In this document: one piece after another, positions 54,517 to 64,000 of the stretch | Layout: each line of letters opens with the position of its first letter | Position numbering within the stretch: position 1 is the first letter of the stretch | Assembly: GCF_014639535.1 (NCBI RefSeq) | Contig: NZ_BMGA01000001.1 | Location: 310,001-374,000 of the forward strand | DNA length: 64,000 nucleotides | Source of the DNA: Flavobacterium palustre | GTDB lineage: Bacteria; Bacteroidota; Bacteroidia; Flavobacteriales; Flavobacteriaceae | Reading direction: 5' to 3' | The notes under the pieces: model-generated | Told to the model about the DNA's origin: nothing | Databases searched by the model: none | What the model saw: only the letters and a program-made list of their open reading frames with translations | Translations under genes and position numbers: made by a program

Positions 54517-56080
54517 TGCAGTATTGCTATTAATAACAAGTTGCAAAACCACATCAACTGCAGCGCAAACGACTGCTGATACAAAAGTGGCTACCGAAGA
54601 ACAAATGTACCGTCCTAATTTTCATTTTACTCCTAAAAAAGGCTGGATGAATGATCCTAACGGAATGTTTTACCTCAATGGCACTTATCATTTATTTTTC
54701 CAGCATACGCCGTTTCAAAGTGTTCCTGATTTTAGCAAAATGCACTGGGGACACGCCATAAGTAACGATCTTATAAAATGGGAAGAACTAACTCCTGCGA
54801 TTGCCTATGATGAGAAAGGAGCGATATTCTCCGGGAGTGCTGTTGTGGATAAAGATAACACATCCGGTTTTGGTGATGGGAAGAATGTACCGATAGTAGC
54901 AATTTTTACCTACCACGACATGAAAAAGGAGCAAGCGGGAGCAATCGATGCTCAGTCTCAGGCAATAGCTTATTCATTGGATAACGGAAAAACCTGGACC
55001 AAATACAGCAACAATCCTGTATTGAAAAATCCGGGAATTAAAGATTTCCGAGACCCTAAAGTTTTCTGGGATGCTAAAAGAGAACAATGGGTAATGGGAT
55101 TGGCAGCACAGGACAGACAACATTTTTATGGCTCAAAAAACCTGAAAGACTGGACTTTTCTTTCCGAATTTGGTAAAGATGTTGGCGGTCATGGAGGTGT
55201 TTGGGAATGTCCTGATCTTTTCCCAATAAAAGTAGCCGGAACAGATGAAGAAAAATGGGTTCTGATTGTTAACATCAATCCGGGTGGTTCCAATGGCGGT
55301 TCGGCTGCACAATATTTTGTAGGCGATTTTGATGGCAAAAAATTCGAAATGGATCCACTCTTTACAAAACAACTGCAAAAAGAAAAAGTAGCCTGGCTGG
55401 ATATGGGAAGGGATAATTATGCCAGTGTATCTTTTGACAATGTTCCTGATAACAAAAGAGTGATTATCGGATGGATGTCAAACTGGGATTATGCGCAACA
55501 AGTTCCTACTAATCAATGGAGAGGAAGCACAACTATTGCCCGTGAATTGAAATTAATTAAAAAAGAGGATCACTATAGTTTAATAAGCACTCCTGTTAGT
55601 GAATTAGAAAAATACACTTCAAAGTCTATTAAAAAGAAAAAAATAAGAGCTAATGAAAACATAACGCTTGTAAAGGATAATAAAATCGACCTGACAAAAG
55701 CAGTTATCAATTTGAATTTAAAAAATTTAGAAGCCGAAACCTACACTTTCGTTTTGTCTAACAAAGAAGGAGAATCTTTGACTTTTGGCATCAATAATTC
55801 CGATCACTATTTGTTTTTAGACAGAACAAAATCCGGAAAAAACAATTTCTCTGAAAAATTTGCTTCCACAATTACCAAAGCTATTTTGGATGCAAATCAA
55901 AAAGAGGCTTCTTTTAAAATCATTTTGGACAAAACATCTATAGAGATTTTCTTTAACAATGGAGAAAAAGTAATAACTGAAATCTTTTTTAACAGCTCCC
56001 CTTTTACCAAACTGGATGTGGTATCTAAAGGGAAAATCGAAATTGAGGATTTAGAAATTAACCAACTAAATATTAACTAA
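54479..56080 (+). CDS. GH32 fructan hydrolase lipoprotein
   Basis: The 533-residue protein has a lipoprotein signal (LLLITSC, Cys at 22). The catalytic propeller contains all GH32 residues: Asp59 nucleophile in WMNDPNG, Asp192 in FRDPKV, and Glu243 acid/base in WECPDLF. A C-terminal beta-sandwich ends the protein. It removes fructose from levan, inulin or sucrose. The start lies 38 bases inside the MFS gene in another frame; translation coupling is likely. A second, divergent GH32-like protein is encoded at 62349. Confidence 0.95.
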   Translation: MKLKKQLPLVFCSAVLLLITSCKTTSTAAQTTADTKVATEEQMYRPNFHFTPKKGWMNDPNGMFYLNGTYHLFFQHTPFQSVPDFSKMHWGHAISNDLIKWEELTPAIAYDEKGAIFSGSAVVDKDNTSGFGDGKNVPIVAIFTYHDMKKEQAGAIDAQSQAIAYSLDNGKTWTKYSNNPVLKNPGIKDFRDPKVFWDAKREQWVMGLAAQDRQHFYGSKNLKDWTFLSEFGKDVGGHGGVWECPDLFPIKVAGTDEEKWVLIVNINPGGSNGGSAAQYFVGDFDGKKFEMDPLFTKQLQKEKVAWLDMGRDNYASVSFDNVPDNKRVIIGWMSNWDYAQQVPTNQWRGSTTIARELKLIKKEDHYSLISTPVSELEKYTSKSIKKKKIRANENITLVKDNKIDLTKAVINLNLKNLEAETYTFVLSNKEGESLTFGINNSDHYLFLDRTKSGKNNFSEKFASTITKAILDANQKEASFKIILDKTSIEIFFNNGEKVITEIFFNSSPFTKLDVVSKGKIEIEDLEINQLNIN

Positions 56081-56093
56081 AAACAACTAACTA

Positions 56094-59000
56094 ATGAAAT
56101 GTAAATTAATTTATTTTTTATGTTTCCTCTTCGCAGTGTCCGCTATGCAGGCACAGGAAACAGGAATCAAAGGAACAGTCATTTCGTCTGATGACGGAAT
56201 GCCACTTCCAGGAGCTACTGTACTTATTTCAGGCACAAAAACGAGTACAAATACTGATTTTGATGGAAATTTTTCTTTCCAAAAAATCAATGCTGATGCT
56301 ACTATTGTGATCTCTTTTGTTGGATATGCTTCGCAGTCTATTGCAGTAAAAAATCAAAAAGTAATCACGATAACTTTACAAGTAGATGACAATAAACTGA
56401 ATGAAGTTGTTGTTACGGGATATTCCAAACAAAAGAAAAGTGACATCACCGGAGCTGTTGCTGTTGTAGACATGAAAGATCTAATGAAACAGCCGGAACC
56501 TAATCCTATTAAAGCTTTACAAGGAAGAATTGCTGGGGTTAAAGTATCTTCTGATGGTTCGCCAAGTGGAGGAAATACTAAAGTGGTTATTCGTGGAGTG
56601 GGAACGCTGAATAATACGGATCCTCTTTATGTAATTGATGGAATGCCAACAAAATCAGGAATGCATGAATTGAATCCAAATGATATTGAAACAATTCAGG
56701 TTTTAAAAGATGCTTCTTCAGCGAGTATTTATGGATCGAGAGCTTCAAACGGAGTAATTATCATTACCACCAAAAAAGGAAAAGCGGGTAAAATGAGAAT
56801 TAATTTCGGTGCTTATACTGCTTTTTCTGATTATTCAAGAAAATTGAATGTTTTAAATGCAAATCAATTTGGACAAGCACTTTGGCAAGCCAATGTTAAC
56901 GATGGATTAAATCCAAACAATAACAATTTGCGTTATCAATTTGATTGGTCTGTAGTGAATAATAAACCTCAATTAAATAATGTTTTGGTTCCGGAATATT
57001 CAGATGCTAATCAAACATTAAAATCGGCCAACACCAATTGGTATGATGAAATAGCACAAACCGGAATAGCTAATTCTTATGATTTGTCGGTATCTAATGC
57101 TTCAGATAAAGGAAGTTATGTTTTCTCTTTAGGATATTATGGCAACCAAGGTGTTGTTAAAACTACCAATTTTGAAAGAATTACTGCCAGAATGAATAGC
57201 TCTTATAACTATTTTGACGGCAAATTAGTCATTGGAGAAAACTTTAGTTTTAATCGCACTAATGAAGTTACTGATCCAGGTGTTTTAGATCCGGCGCTTC
57301 GTGCTTTACCTATAATTCCGGTACGTACTGTTGATGGAAAAGGCTGGGGAGGTCCGGTAGGCGGAATGAATGACCGACAAAATCCTGTTCGTCTTTTAGA
57401 ATACAATAAAGACAACAAATACGATTATTTACGTCTTTTTGGAAACATGTATGCCGATTTAGAGCTAGTTAAAAACTTACACATCAAAACTAGTTTTGGT
57501 ATTGATTACGGCTTTTTCAAAAAGCGCAGTTTACAAAGAAGTTACCAATCGGGTTATTTGCAAAATGATCAAACTTCGGTTAGCATTGATCAGTCCATTA
57601 GCGACAAATGGACTTGGACAAATACCGCTATTTACAGCTTGAATTTTGGAAAAAACAATTTGAATCTGATGGCGGGAACTGAGATGTACAGAGAAACTTT
57701 TGATAATACAGGCTTACGCAAAAATGACTTTTTGATTGAAACTCCTGATTATATGTACCCAGATGCCGGAACAGGAGAATCGTTTACCAGCGGAACTTCA
57801 ACAGCTTATTCACTACTTTCTTATTTTGGAAAAGCAGATTATGAGTTCGATAATCGTTATTTACTTTCGGCTACCATTCGTCGTGATGGTTCTTCCCGTT
57901 TTGGAAAAAACAATCAATTTGGAGTATTTCCGGCAGTTTCAGCGGGTTGGAAAATCAGTAATGAAAATTTCATAAAAGACAAAGCACCTTTTATTTCTGA
58001 TTTAAAATTAAGAGCTGGTTGGGGACAAACCGGAAATCAGGAAATTAGTAATACTGCTGTTTATTCTCTTTATTTAGCCAGTTATGCCGGCGGAAGTCCT
58101 ACTTGGGCGACTTCTTTTGGTACTGCTTATGATATTGCAGGAAACGGAAATGGTTTACTGCCTTCCGGTTTTATTGCAACACAATCCGGTAACGACGATT
58201 TGAAATGGGAAACCACCACGCAAACGAATATCGGTTTGGATTTTGGATTATTCAACCAAAAATTGAGTGGTACTGTGGATTATTACATTAAAAAAACAGA
58301 AGACATTTTAGTATTACCTCCTTATTTAGGCGTAATTGGCGAAGGAGGAAGTCGTTGGGTAAATGGTGCTTCGATGGAAAATAAAGGTTGGGAAGCTTCC
58401 TTAGCCTACCATGATGAAACATCATTTGGATTAAAATACGACATCTCTGCTAATATTTCGGGAAATAAAAATAAAATCACACAGTTACCAGATGAAGTAA
58501 AAAACAATTACGGAGGTGATGGACTGGAAGATAATATTTTAGGTCGTCCAATTAATTCTATGTATGGTTATGTTGCTGACGGTTTGTTTAGAAGTCAGGA
58601 TGAAGTTGATCTTTCAGCGGATCAGGAAGGAAAAGGTCTTGGGCGCATTCGTTATAAAGATCTAAACGGAGACGGAGTAATTACAGACAAAGACCGTACT
58701 TGGATAGGAAACCCAAATCCGGGTTTGATTTATGGATTTAATTTAGGATTAGGATATAAAAATTTCGATTTCACTACTTTTTGGGAAGGAACTGCCAATG
58801 TTGATATTGTTAACAATACCAAATTCCAAACTGATTTTTGGAGTGTGGACGATGTAGGTTCCAACAAAGGAACTCGCTTATTAAACGCCTGGTCTTTAGA
58901 CAATCCAAATTCATCTATTCCTGCATTAACAACTGTGGACAGAAACGCAGAGTCACGATTTTCAACTTACTACGTAGAAAATGGAAACTATGTTAAACTT

Positions 59001-59198
59001 CGTGTTTTACAACTTGGTTATAGTTTACCAAAACTTTTACTTGAAAAATTGAGCTTAGAAAGTTTCAGATTTTACATCAGCGGACAAAATTTACTAATCC
59101 TCGATGCTAAAAATTTCACGGGTGTAGATCCTGAAAATGCAGGATTTGGATATCCGCAACCTACCACTTTTACAGCGGGTCTTAATTTTACATTTTAA
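56094..59198 (+). CDS. susC: SusC-family TonB-dependent receptor (fructan importer)
   Basis: The 1034-residue outer-membrane protein has a signal peptide (ends AMQAQ), a carboxypeptidase-like domain (about 22-105), the SusC plug signature VVVTGYSKQKKSDITGAVAVV, and RGVGTLNNTDPLYVIDGMP with VLKDASSASIYGSRASNGVI. The C-terminus ends in GFGYPQPTTFTAGLNFTF with an aromatic terminal residue, as required for barrel insertion. It forms the pore of a SusCD glycan importer. The adjacent SusD and GH32 genes point to fructan as cargo. Confidence 0.97.
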   Translation: MKCKLIYFLCFLFAVSAMQAQETGIKGTVISSDDGMPLPGATVLISGTKTSTNTDFDGNFSFQKINADATIVISFVGYASQSIAVKNQKVITITLQVDDNKLNEVVVTGYSKQKKSDITGAVAVVDMKDLMKQPEPNPIKALQGRIAGVKVSSDGSPSGGNTKVVIRGVGTLNNTDPLYVIDGMPTKSGMHELNPNDIETIQVLKDASSASIYGSRASNGVIIITTKKGKAGKMRINFGAYTAFSDYSRKLNVLNANQFGQALWQANVNDGLNPNNNNLRYQFDWSVVNNKPQLNNVLVPEYSDANQTLKSANTNWYDEIAQTGIANSYDLSVSNASDKGSYVFSLGYYGNQGVVKTTNFERITARMNSSYNYFDGKLVIGENFSFNRTNEVTDPGVLDPALRALPIIPVRTVDGKGWGGPVGGMNDRQNPVRLLEYNKDNKYDYLRLFGNMYADLELVKNLHIKTSFGIDYGFFKKRSLQRSYQSGYLQNDQTSVSIDQSISDKWTWTNTAIYSLNFGKNNLNLMAGTEMYRETFDNTGLRKNDFLIETPDYMYPDAGTGESFTSGTSTAYSLLSYFGKADYEFDNRYLLSATIRRDGSSRFGKNNQFGVFPAVSAGWKISNENFIKDKAPFISDLKLRAGWGQTGNQEISNTAVYSLYLASYAGGSPTWATSFGTAYDIAGNGNGLLPSGFIATQSGNDDLKWETTTQTNIGLDFGLFNQKLSGTVDYYIKKTEDILVLPPYLGVIGEGGSRWVNGASMENKGWEASLAYHDETSFGLKYDISANISGNKNKITQLPDEVKNNYGGDGLEDNILGRPINSMYGYVADGLFRSQDEVDLSADQEGKGLGRIRYKDLNGDGVITDKDRTWIGNPNPGLIYGFNLGLGYKNFDFTTFWEGTANVDIVNNTKFQTDFWSVDDVGSNKGTRLLNAWSLDNPNSSIPALTTVDRNAESRFSTYYVENGNYVKLRVLQLGYSLPKLLLEKLSLESFRFYISGQNLLILDAKNFTGVDPENAGFGYPQPTTFTAGLNFTF

Positions 59199-59220
59199 CA
59201 AAAAGATTAAATCGAAAAAC

Positions 59221-60912
59221 ATGAAACAGATAGCATATATAATAGGATTTTTAGTGCTGGGAGTATTTACTTCCTGCTCGGATTTTCTGGAAAACAACCC
59301 TCGCGGTGTATTATCAGAAGAAGATATTGTTACTCCCGAATCGATTGAAGGATTTATGAATGCAGCTTATGCACAGCTTGGAAACGACCATTATGATTCG
59401 CCTTATAGTTTATGGCCTTTTGGAAATGTTCGTTCTGACGATGCTTACAAAGGCGGTAGTGGAACGAATGATATTCAGAATTTTCACTTTTTTGAAGTCT
59501 CTAATAATATCCGACCTGATTTTGGCGAATTAGACAATTTTTGGTACATCAGTTATGTTGGAGTTTCCAGAGCCAATAAAGCTTTGAAAGCCTTAGAACA
59601 AATTTCGGAATCAGAATATCCGTTGAAAAAAAGACGTATGGCGGAGATGCGTTTTTTAAGAGGACATTTTTATTTCATGCTGAAAATTATGTTCCGAAGT
59701 GTACCATACATAACAGAAGAAATTCCTGTTGAAGATTATAAAAACATATCGAACAAAGAATTTTCAAACGTGGAACTTTGGAATAAAATTGCCGAAGATT
59801 TTCAGGCTGCAGCTAATGATTTACCGGAAACACAACCACAAGTGGGACGTGCTACACAAAAAGCTGCTTATGCTTATTTAGCCAAAACACGTTTGTATCA
59901 AGCCTATACTCAGGATGAAACTTATACTGTTACAGGAACAAATACACAACATTTAGAAGAAGTAATTGCAGCAACGGATAAGGTAATTGGCAAAGCAAAT
60001 TTAGAGCCCGATTTTGCAAATAACTTTTTACCGGGAACTTTTGAAAACGGGCCAGAATCTATTTTCGCCATTCAGTTTTCTGATAATGATGGTACTTTGT
60101 ATGGAAGATTAAATTTCTCCGATGTTCTTTCTACTCCTCAAGGTTTAGGATGTTGTGATTTCCATAAACCAAGTCAAAACTTAGTGAATGCTTTTAAAAC
60201 CGGAGCTAATGGTTTGCCTGAATTTGACACTTATAATGATGAAGATTTCGATTATAAAAATATTGATGCTAATACCGTAGATCCAAGATTGTATCATACC
60301 GTTGCCATGCCGGGATTACCGTATAAATATGATCCGGAGTTTTTATATGTAGAAGCCTGGGTACGTTCTCCTGGAACTTATGGTTATTATGCTTCGTTAA
60401 AAGAAAATGTAGCACCAAATTGTAGTTGTGTGGTTAACATTGACCCTTTTTATGGAAATTCAAAAAACAGAATCCAAATTCGTTATGCCGATGTGATTTT
60501 GATGCGCGCCGAAGCCTTAATTGAATTAGGAAGACAATCAGAAGCCTTACCATTAATCAATGAAATCAGAGAAAGAGCGGCGCAAAGTACAGGAAGACTG
60601 CCTTATGTGACTAATTTTAAAATCAACACTTATGTAGATGGAACAAATTGCAACTGGACACAGGAATTTGCCCGCAAAGCCTTGCGTTGGGAACGACGTT
60701 TAGAACTAGCGATGGAAGGAAGCCGCTTTTTTGACTTGGTTCGTTGGGGAGTTACGGAAGAAGTAATGAATGCTTTTTATGCTGAGGAAAAAACAAAACG
60801 CAGTTATTATCAAGATGCTTTTTTTGATGCCAATAAGGAAGAATATTGCCCAATTCCGTTGAAGCAAATTAATTTCAGTCAGGGATTATACAAACAAAAT
60901 CTGGATTATTAA
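59221..60912 (+). CDS. susD: SusD-family lipoprotein (RagB/SusD)
   Basis: The start at 59221 (MKQIAYIIGFLVLGVFTSC) gives a lipoprotein signal with Cys at 19; an open frame begins 84 bases earlier inside susC. The protein is 563 residues with SusD features: NNPRGVLSEEDIVTPESIEGFMNAAY, TPR-like helices, MRFLRGHFYFMLKIMF, and WERRLELAMEGSRFFDLVRWG near the C-terminus. It caps the SusC pore on the cell surface and captures oligosaccharide. Confidence 0.97.
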   Translation: MKQIAYIIGFLVLGVFTSCSDFLENNPRGVLSEEDIVTPESIEGFMNAAYAQLGNDHYDSPYSLWPFGNVRSDDAYKGGSGTNDIQNFHFFEVSNNIRPDFGELDNFWYISYVGVSRANKALKALEQISESEYPLKKRRMAEMRFLRGHFYFMLKIMFRSVPYITEEIPVEDYKNISNKEFSNVELWNKIAEDFQAAANDLPETQPQVGRATQKAAYAYLAKTRLYQAYTQDETYTVTGTNTQHLEEVIAATDKVIGKANLEPDFANNFLPGTFENGPESIFAIQFSDNDGTLYGRLNFSDVLSTPQGLGCCDFHKPSQNLVNAFKTGANGLPEFDTYNDEDFDYKNIDANTVDPRLYHTVAMPGLPYKYDPEFLYVEAWVRSPGTYGYYASLKENVAPNCSCVVNIDPFYGNSKNRIQIRYADVILMRAEALIELGRQSEALPLINEIRERAAQSTGRLPYVTNFKINTYVDGTNCNWTQEFARKALRWERRLELAMEGSRFFDLVRWGVTEEVMNAFYAEEKTKRSYYQDAFFDANKEEYCPIPLKQINFSQGLYKQNLDY

Positions 60913-60931
60913 TCTATTTACGAAAACCAAC

Positions 60932-62329
60932 ATGAAAAATTTTATATATAAAAACTGGACAAAATGGTCTTTGATACTGGCATTGATTTTTATGGTTTCT
61001 GCTTGCGAAGACAACTTCGACAATAATGGTCTTGATGTCGATTCTCCTTCAAATGTAACATCATTTGAGATAAATGGAGTTACTGCAACTATCGATCAAA
61101 AAACAGCAACAATTGCAGTAACATTGCCTTATGGCACCGATATTACTGCTGTAAATCCTGAAATTATTTTGCAGGAAGGAGCAACATCAAATTTGAATTT
61201 GAATACAGCTATCAACTTTACAAACCCGGTAAAATTTAGAGTTATCAACGGTAATTTATACAAAGATTACACGGTAAATGTTACGGTTTTAAGTCCGATA
61301 AAAAGCTTTAAAATCAATAATGTAGCAGCAACCATCAACGATGTCAGTAAAACGATTACGATGACATTGCCTGAGAATACTAATCTTACTGGATTGCAGC
61401 CTGTTATCGAATTAACACAAGGAGTTTCTATTTCGCCAGCATCAGGAACTACAATTGATTTTTCTAATACAGTAACTTTTGTAATTACTGCCAACGGAAA
61501 ATCAGTAAACTATACTGCCAATGTTGGAGTTCCTAATAGTGGTTTGACTGTAGCCTTTTTAGGAACTGCTGCAACAAGAGCAGCAATTACTAATATGGAC
61601 GAAATTACCGCTGTCAACTGGTTGTTTGATAATTTTACAGGAGCCAGATACATCTCTTTTGACAGTGTTTTAAATGGTGCTGATTTAAGCAATGTAGATG
61701 TCATTTGGTGGCATTTTGATTCGGCTACTAATTTACCTGCTGTGGCATATAATCCGGCAGTGACTACAGCTCTTAAAAACTTTAGAACAAATGGAGGAAA
61801 CTTATTGCTGACTTCTTTTGCTTCGCAATATGTGGATGCTCTAGGAATTGTTCCTTCCGGAAAAGGACCAAATAATGTTTTTGGAGACTTTTTGCCAGCA
61901 GGATGGGTTGATGGAAATTCATGGGGAATGTCGTTTAGAGGTCATGAATCACATCCTATTTTTAATGGTCTTACCACTTATGAAACAGGAAAAGCCTACT
62001 TACTTCAAAGCGGAACTTATAGATTAAACCATACTGCCTGGTGGTTTGTACCGGAATGGGGCGGATATGTAAATGGAGCTGGATGGAGAGATCAAACAGC
62101 TGGGACAAACTTAGCCAGTGAAGGTTGGGATGATAATTTAGACGGTCGTGTAACTATTGCAGAATGGCCAAATAACAATGCCAATAAAAATGCAATTGTG
62201 ATTTCGATGGGAGCTTATGATTGGTATAATGAAGATAATAGCAACGGAGTTCCTAGTCAGGCCAATGAATTCATTGGTAATATCAAACTTTTGACACAAA
62301 ACAGCATCAATTATTTAGCTGGAAATTAA
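60932..62329 (+). CDS. DUF4960-containing surface lipoprotein, possible fructan-binding protein
   Basis: The 465-residue protein has a lipoprotein signal (LIFMVSAC, Cys at about 25). Two tandem Ig/IPT-like repeats (about 40-115 and 120-200, each with INNV/INGV...ATI, ending YTANV/YTVNV) are followed by a C-terminal DUF4960-type domain (LTVAFLGTAATRAAI, IWWHFDSATNLPAV, LTSFASQYVDALGIVP, HESHPIFNGL). DUF4960 occurs in levan-binding surface proteins of Bacteroides. Its place right after susD fits a SusE-like glycan-binding role. Confidence 0.82.
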   Translation: MKNFIYKNWTKWSLILALIFMVSACEDNFDNNGLDVDSPSNVTSFEINGVTATIDQKTATIAVTLPYGTDITAVNPEIILQEGATSNLNLNTAINFTNPVKFRVINGNLYKDYTVNVTVLSPIKSFKINNVAATINDVSKTITMTLPENTNLTGLQPVIELTQGVSISPASGTTIDFSNTVTFVITANGKSVNYTANVGVPNSGLTVAFLGTAATRAAITNMDEITAVNWLFDNFTGARYISFDSVLNGADLSNVDVIWWHFDSATNLPAVAYNPAVTTALKNFRTNGGNLLLTSFASQYVDALGIVPSGKGPNNVFGDFLPAGWVDGNSWGMSFRGHESHPIFNGLTTYETGKAYLLQSGTYRLNHTAWWFVPEWGGYVNGAGWRDQTAGTNLASEGWDDNLDGRVTIAEWPNNNANKNAIVISMGAYDWYNEDNSNGVPSQANEFIGNIKLLTQNSINYLAGN

Positions 62330-62348
62330 CCATATTAAAATCAACAAA

Positions 62349-63905
62349 ATGAACTATAGAAATATAATAACAATGGCTTCCATTTTCTTATCAGTTGTCT
62401 CCTGTAGTCAGGATGATACTTATATTGGAGGTTCAATTTCGGGTGGAGAATCAGAAATAGCCAATATTTTCCCGGTACCGCCATCATTATGGATAGCCGG
62501 AGAAAGTGAACCCTATTACAGTGCAGGTTATACCGGAGATATTATGCCCTTTTTCGATAATGGAAAATTTCATATTTACTTTCTTCATGATGCACAAAAT
62601 AAACCGGCAGGAAAAGGATTTCATGATATTCATGAATTTCAAAGTACTGATTTGGCTCATTTCAGTTACGAAGGACAAGTCATTCCTTATGGAACAACTA
62701 CCGAAGCTGATTTTGGAGTAGGTACAGGTTCTGTTGTTAAAATTGGTAATCTTTACTACTTTTATTACACAGGTCACAATGGAATCGCTGCTTTTTTACA
62801 ATCAAACCCCAGAGAAAGTGTATTGTGTGCCACAAGTCCGGATTTAAAAAATTGGACAAAAATACCTTCATTTAAAATTACAGCACCTGCTGGATATTAT
62901 AATTTTGATTTTAGAGATCCACATGTTTTTTACAACGAGGATTTAAATAAATATTCAATGTTAGTAAGTACACAAACCGAACCGGGCAGAAAAGCGGTTT
63001 TGTTACATTTTACCAGCGCTGATCCTGCTTCTGGAAACTGGGAAGTTCAGGCACCTATTTATACCACCACTCCACAGGAAAATTATTTAATGATGGAATG
63101 TGCTGATATTTTTAAAATGGGTAATTATTGGTATTTGATGTTTTCTGAAAATTGGAGTGCTAACAAAGGAACACATTATAAAATAGCAACTTCTATCAAC
63201 GGACCTTGGACAACACCGCAAAATGACAGAATCGATGGAGAATATTTTTATGCTGGAAAAACAGCTTCGGATGGAAACAAAAGATATGTTTTTGGTTGGA
63301 ACGCCAGAAAAACTCCGGAAACTGATTTAGGCAATAAAGATTGGGCCGGAAATATGGTAATCCATGAATTAACACAAAATTCAGATGGAACTTTAGGAAC
63401 TCAGACACCACAGGCAGTAAAAAGTTTGTTTTCTAAAAATAGTACTATTGAAGTCGATGCTACTGTAGGTAATGTTACTGCAAATAATGGTAATTACAGT
63501 TTGAGTAGTACCACTAATAAAGCAATGGTTACTTTCAAACCTATTGGTAAAAGAGCCAAAATAAATGCGGAGCTTACTTTGACCAATACAAGTGGTAGTA
63601 CCGGATTTGTTTTTCATACTAATAATACGGGAAGTTATTATAAAATTGTTTTAGATGCTACAAAAAATGCTATTATAGGATACAATTCAGCTTCACAAGA
63701 AACAACCAAAATACCATTTGGATTGCAGGCAAATACAAAATACAATGTGGAAATAATTACCGAAGGAAGCGTAGTTGTCCTTTATATTAATGGAAAAGCA
63801 GCTTTGACTAATCGTGTTTACGGAAGAGATAAGTATAAATGGGGAGTTATTACTGAAGGACAAAACGCTACTGTTAGCAATCTTCAGCTTTCACAAGCTG
63901 AATAA
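62349..63905 (+). CDS. Divergent GH32-like lipoprotein
   Basis: The 518-residue protein has a lipoprotein signal (SVVSC, Cys at about 19). The propeller lacks the standard WMNDPNG; the matching segment reads GYTGDIMPFFDNGKFHIYFLHD, with Asp64 in the nucleophile position. FRDPH (Asp190) and MECADI (Glu250, Cys251) preserve the other two acidic residues. A beta-sandwich with INGKAALTNRVYG follows. It is likely an active fructan hydrolase of different specificity, e.g. an endo-levanase, but this is inferred. It follows the DUF4960 gene by 19 bases. Confidence 0.8.
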   Translation: MNYRNIITMASIFLSVVSCSQDDTYIGGSISGGESEIANIFPVPPSLWIAGESEPYYSAGYTGDIMPFFDNGKFHIYFLHDAQNKPAGKGFHDIHEFQSTDLAHFSYEGQVIPYGTTTEADFGVGTGSVVKIGNLYYFYYTGHNGIAAFLQSNPRESVLCATSPDLKNWTKIPSFKITAPAGYYNFDFRDPHVFYNEDLNKYSMLVSTQTEPGRKAVLLHFTSADPASGNWEVQAPIYTTTPQENYLMMECADIFKMGNYWYLMFSENWSANKGTHYKIATSINGPWTTPQNDRIDGEYFYAGKTASDGNKRYVFGWNARKTPETDLGNKDWAGNMVIHELTQNSDGTLGTQTPQAVKSLFSKNSTIEVDATVGNVTANNGNYSLSSTTNKAMVTFKPIGKRAKINAELTLTNTSGSTGFVFHTNNTGSYYKIVLDATKNAIIGYNSASQETTKIPFGLQANTKYNVEIITEGSVVVLYINGKAALTNRVYGRDKYKWGVITEGQNATVSNLQLSQAE

Positions 63906-63924
63906 CATTAAAAAAGGATAAAGT

Positions 63925-64000
63925 ATGAATAACGGAAAAAAACTTAAGGCGGTTGCTTATGGAGAAGTGCTTTGGGATGTTTTTGGCAACGAAAAAAAGA
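63925..64000 (+). CDS. PfkB-family fructokinase, 3'-truncated by the window
   Basis: Only the first 25 codons are present, reading MNNGKKLKAVAYGEVLWDVF and onward. The VAYGEVLWDVF segment is the N-terminus of PfkB carbohydrate kinases of the fructokinase group. It starts 19 bases after the previous stop. A fructokinase is expected here: it would phosphorylate the fructose freed by the GH32 enzymes and imported by the MFS porter. Confidence 0.85.
   Translation, partial: MNNGKKLKAVAYGEVLWDVFGNEKK

Overview
The window looks like a chromosomal segment of a flavobacterium (Bacteroidota, Flavobacterium or a close relative). The base composition is AT-rich and there is almost no Shine-Dalgarno use. 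Several promoters fit the Bacteroidota form TTG-N18-23-TAnnTTTG. The gene content also fits: SusC/SusD, a hybrid two-component regulator, fused MurF-Alr, DUF-type lipoproteins and many GH/PL enzymes. No rRNA, tRNA, CRISPR array, transposase or integrase was found.

Regions: (1) 1-7.9 kb is the end of a pectin (rhamnogalacturonan I) locus: three closely packed glycosidase-like genes, the first cut by the window edge, then a PL11 rhamnogalacturonan lyase. (2) 8-28.8 kb is mainly core genome: RRM protein, rpsP-rimM-trmN6, a glutaryl-CoA-type dehydrogenase, a ferredoxin-NifU-Mrp iron-sulfur group, AraC regulator, trmB, amt, L,D-transpeptidase, HPF, prolyl oligopeptidase, and a TonB receptor with a His-rich loop next to a small His/Cys protein. 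(3) 28.9-30.9 kb is an accessory island: a Lit-like HExxH protein and a HigB/HigA-type toxin-antitoxin pair, each followed by a copy of the same repeat. (4) 31-36.6 kb is core again: asd, mscL, murF-alr, membrane and barrel proteins. (5) 36.8-37.9 kb is a two-gene cassette (ParB-like fold protein plus a possible immunity protein) bracketed by copies of a GTTAGCG-type palindromic element related to the one in region 3.

(6) 38.1-48.8 kb is a minus-strand operon for uronate and plant-polysaccharide use: BNR-repeat protein, GH2 beta-galactosidase, double GH43, DUF4861 protein, SDR mannonate oxidoreductase and mannonate dehydratase. It is read from a promoter overlapped by a dyad, opposite a GntR/LacI-hybrid regulator. 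(7) 50.2-64 kb is a fructan (levan/inulin) utilisation locus in classic order: hybrid two-component sensor with a sugar-binding periplasmic domain, MFS sugar porter, GH32, SusC, SusD, DUF4960 surface lipoprotein, a divergent GH32-like lipoprotein and the start of a PfkB fructokinase. Fructan would be cut at the surface, imported by SusCD, trimmed in the periplasm, sensed as free fructose, and the fructose transported and phosphorylated.

The points most worth following are the repeat element found after each accessory cassette, the ParB-like pair, the Lit-like zincin, the 18-bp inverted repeat over the start of the SGNH gene, the operator/promoter of the uronate operon, and the unclassified glycosidases. 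Protein families were assigned by reading motifs and overall sequence character; no database search was run.
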